From NCBI GenBank assembly GCA_022425465.1, contig JAKMFK010000009.1, positions 1 to 17,473 of the forward strand: a stretch of 17,473 bases of DNA. Direction: 5' to 3'. A program made the translations under genes and the position numbers. Source of the DNA: Bacteroidia bacterium. Its GTDB lineage: Bacteria > Bacteroidota > Bacteroidia > NS11-12g > UBA9320. The notes under the pieces are model-generated. The model did not search any database. It was not told the DNA's origin and saw only the letters and a list, made by a program, of their open reading frames with translations. Shown in pieces: positions 17,042-17,473 of this stretch. The first letter of the stretch is position 1. Every line of letters begins with the position of its first letter.

Positions 17042-17473
17042 TTACTTTTCAATCGTAAAAATTACATCAGAATTGGCATCTAATGTAACAAATTGATTGA
17101 TTTCAACTTGTTCTGTAAAATTGCCAGAAAATACAATTTGCGTATTCGTATTTGAGATGATTTGGACATTGTTTCCATTATCATCTATTAATGATATTTT
17201 CCCATCGTTTTCTGACCATGTTCCTTGAGTCTGTACTCTTTCTACAGGTATTTCTTGTTCCAGTTGTTGACCCGTAAATTCTGCCGTTACATCAGCTGTG
17301 AAACTTAAGTCTGTTGTGTATCTATTTGGATTTTCACTAAACGTTACCTTTCCAGTTATCTTGGAACCTTTACCCGAAAATGTACCTGCTTGTTGCCCCC
17401 TAAATGATAAAACCCCGTTTGTTAAATCAATTTGAGTGTAATCCCAATCTCCTACGAATGGACTGACTTCAAC
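17042..17473 (-). CDS. Lipocalin-like protein, C-terminal part (partial)
   Basis: Translating the minus strand from the window edge gives 143 residues with no stop until TAA at 17044-17042; the start lies beyond 17473. The visible part opens with VGDWDYTQ, a GxW-type motif as at the start of lipocalin-fold domains, followed by regular beta strands such as GSKITGKVTFSEN, YTTDLSFTADV and TQIVFSGNF, and ends with DVIFTIEK. There are no cysteines or membrane segments in this part. Bacteroidota encode many lipoproteins of this lipocalin-like kind with an N-terminal signal, which would be off the window. Family call is by pattern only; the open frame and coding character are clear. Its end nearly abuts bshA. 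Confidence 0.65.
   Translation of the reverse strand, partial: VEVSPFVGDWDYTQIDLTNGVLSFRGQQAGTFSGKGSKITGKVTFSENPNRYTTDLSFTADVTAEFTGQQLEQEIPVERVQTQGTWSENDGKISLIDDNGNNVQIISNTNTQIVFSGNFTEQVEINQFVTLDANSDVIFTIEK

Noticed and set aside
1..17473. Insertion sequences, phage genes, CRISPR arrays, tRNA or rRNA genes
   Set aside because: No transposase or integrase motif, spaced direct repeats, cloverleaf or rRNA-like sequence was seen on either strand.

Overview
The window looks like a chromosomal segment of an AT-rich member of the Bacteroidota. The signs are three proteins ending in a type IX secretion (T9SS) type-B / gliding-motility C-terminal sorting domain, Ig/PKD-like repeat surface proteins, a DUF5777-type barrel end, a methionine synthase lacking its homocysteine module, a bacillithiol gene (bshA), near-absence of Shine-Dalgarno sequences, and several TAnnTTTG promoter boxes close to start codons. 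I cannot assign a genus. There is no sign of a phage, insertion sequence, CRISPR array, tRNA or rRNA.

Layout. (1) 1-3037: the 3' end of a DUF5777-like barrel gene, then a secreted 851-residue PKD/Ig-repeat protein with a type-B sorting domain. (2) 3034-5296: a minus-strand Nudix hydrolase whose start lies 5 bp from the divergent start of a dihydroorotase-family gene, then a small YbjN-like protein with its own promoter box. (3) 5353-12964: the most interesting block, an apparent three-gene operon. It has an ECF sigma factor, a one-helix membrane protein with an anti-sigma-like N-terminus and a sorting-domain-like C-terminus, and a giant (about 1,930 residue) secreted PKD protein with a real type-B sorting domain. 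A strong intrinsic terminator closes it. (4) 13023-15860: a SAM-I riboswitch upstream of a split metH that has the folate, cobalamin and AdoMet-reactivation modules but no homocysteine/zinc module. (5) 15933-17473: bshA, then convergently the 3' part of an unlisted, probably lipocalin-like gene running off the window.

How the genes may work together. The sigma factor and membrane protein overlap by one base, and the giant gene follows closely. The membrane protein's C-terminal domain shares an INN-x-GE-x-CP-x-G pattern with the giant's sorting domain, a pattern the third sorting domain in the window (gene at 482) lacks. The protein seems anchored in the inner membrane, so it could hold the sigma factor at the membrane while showing a cargo-like domain to the periplasm. 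That suggests a circuit tying expression of the giant surface protein to T9SS traffic or to the state of its own cargo. The gene order, overlap and motifs are visible in the sequence. The signalling model is inference.
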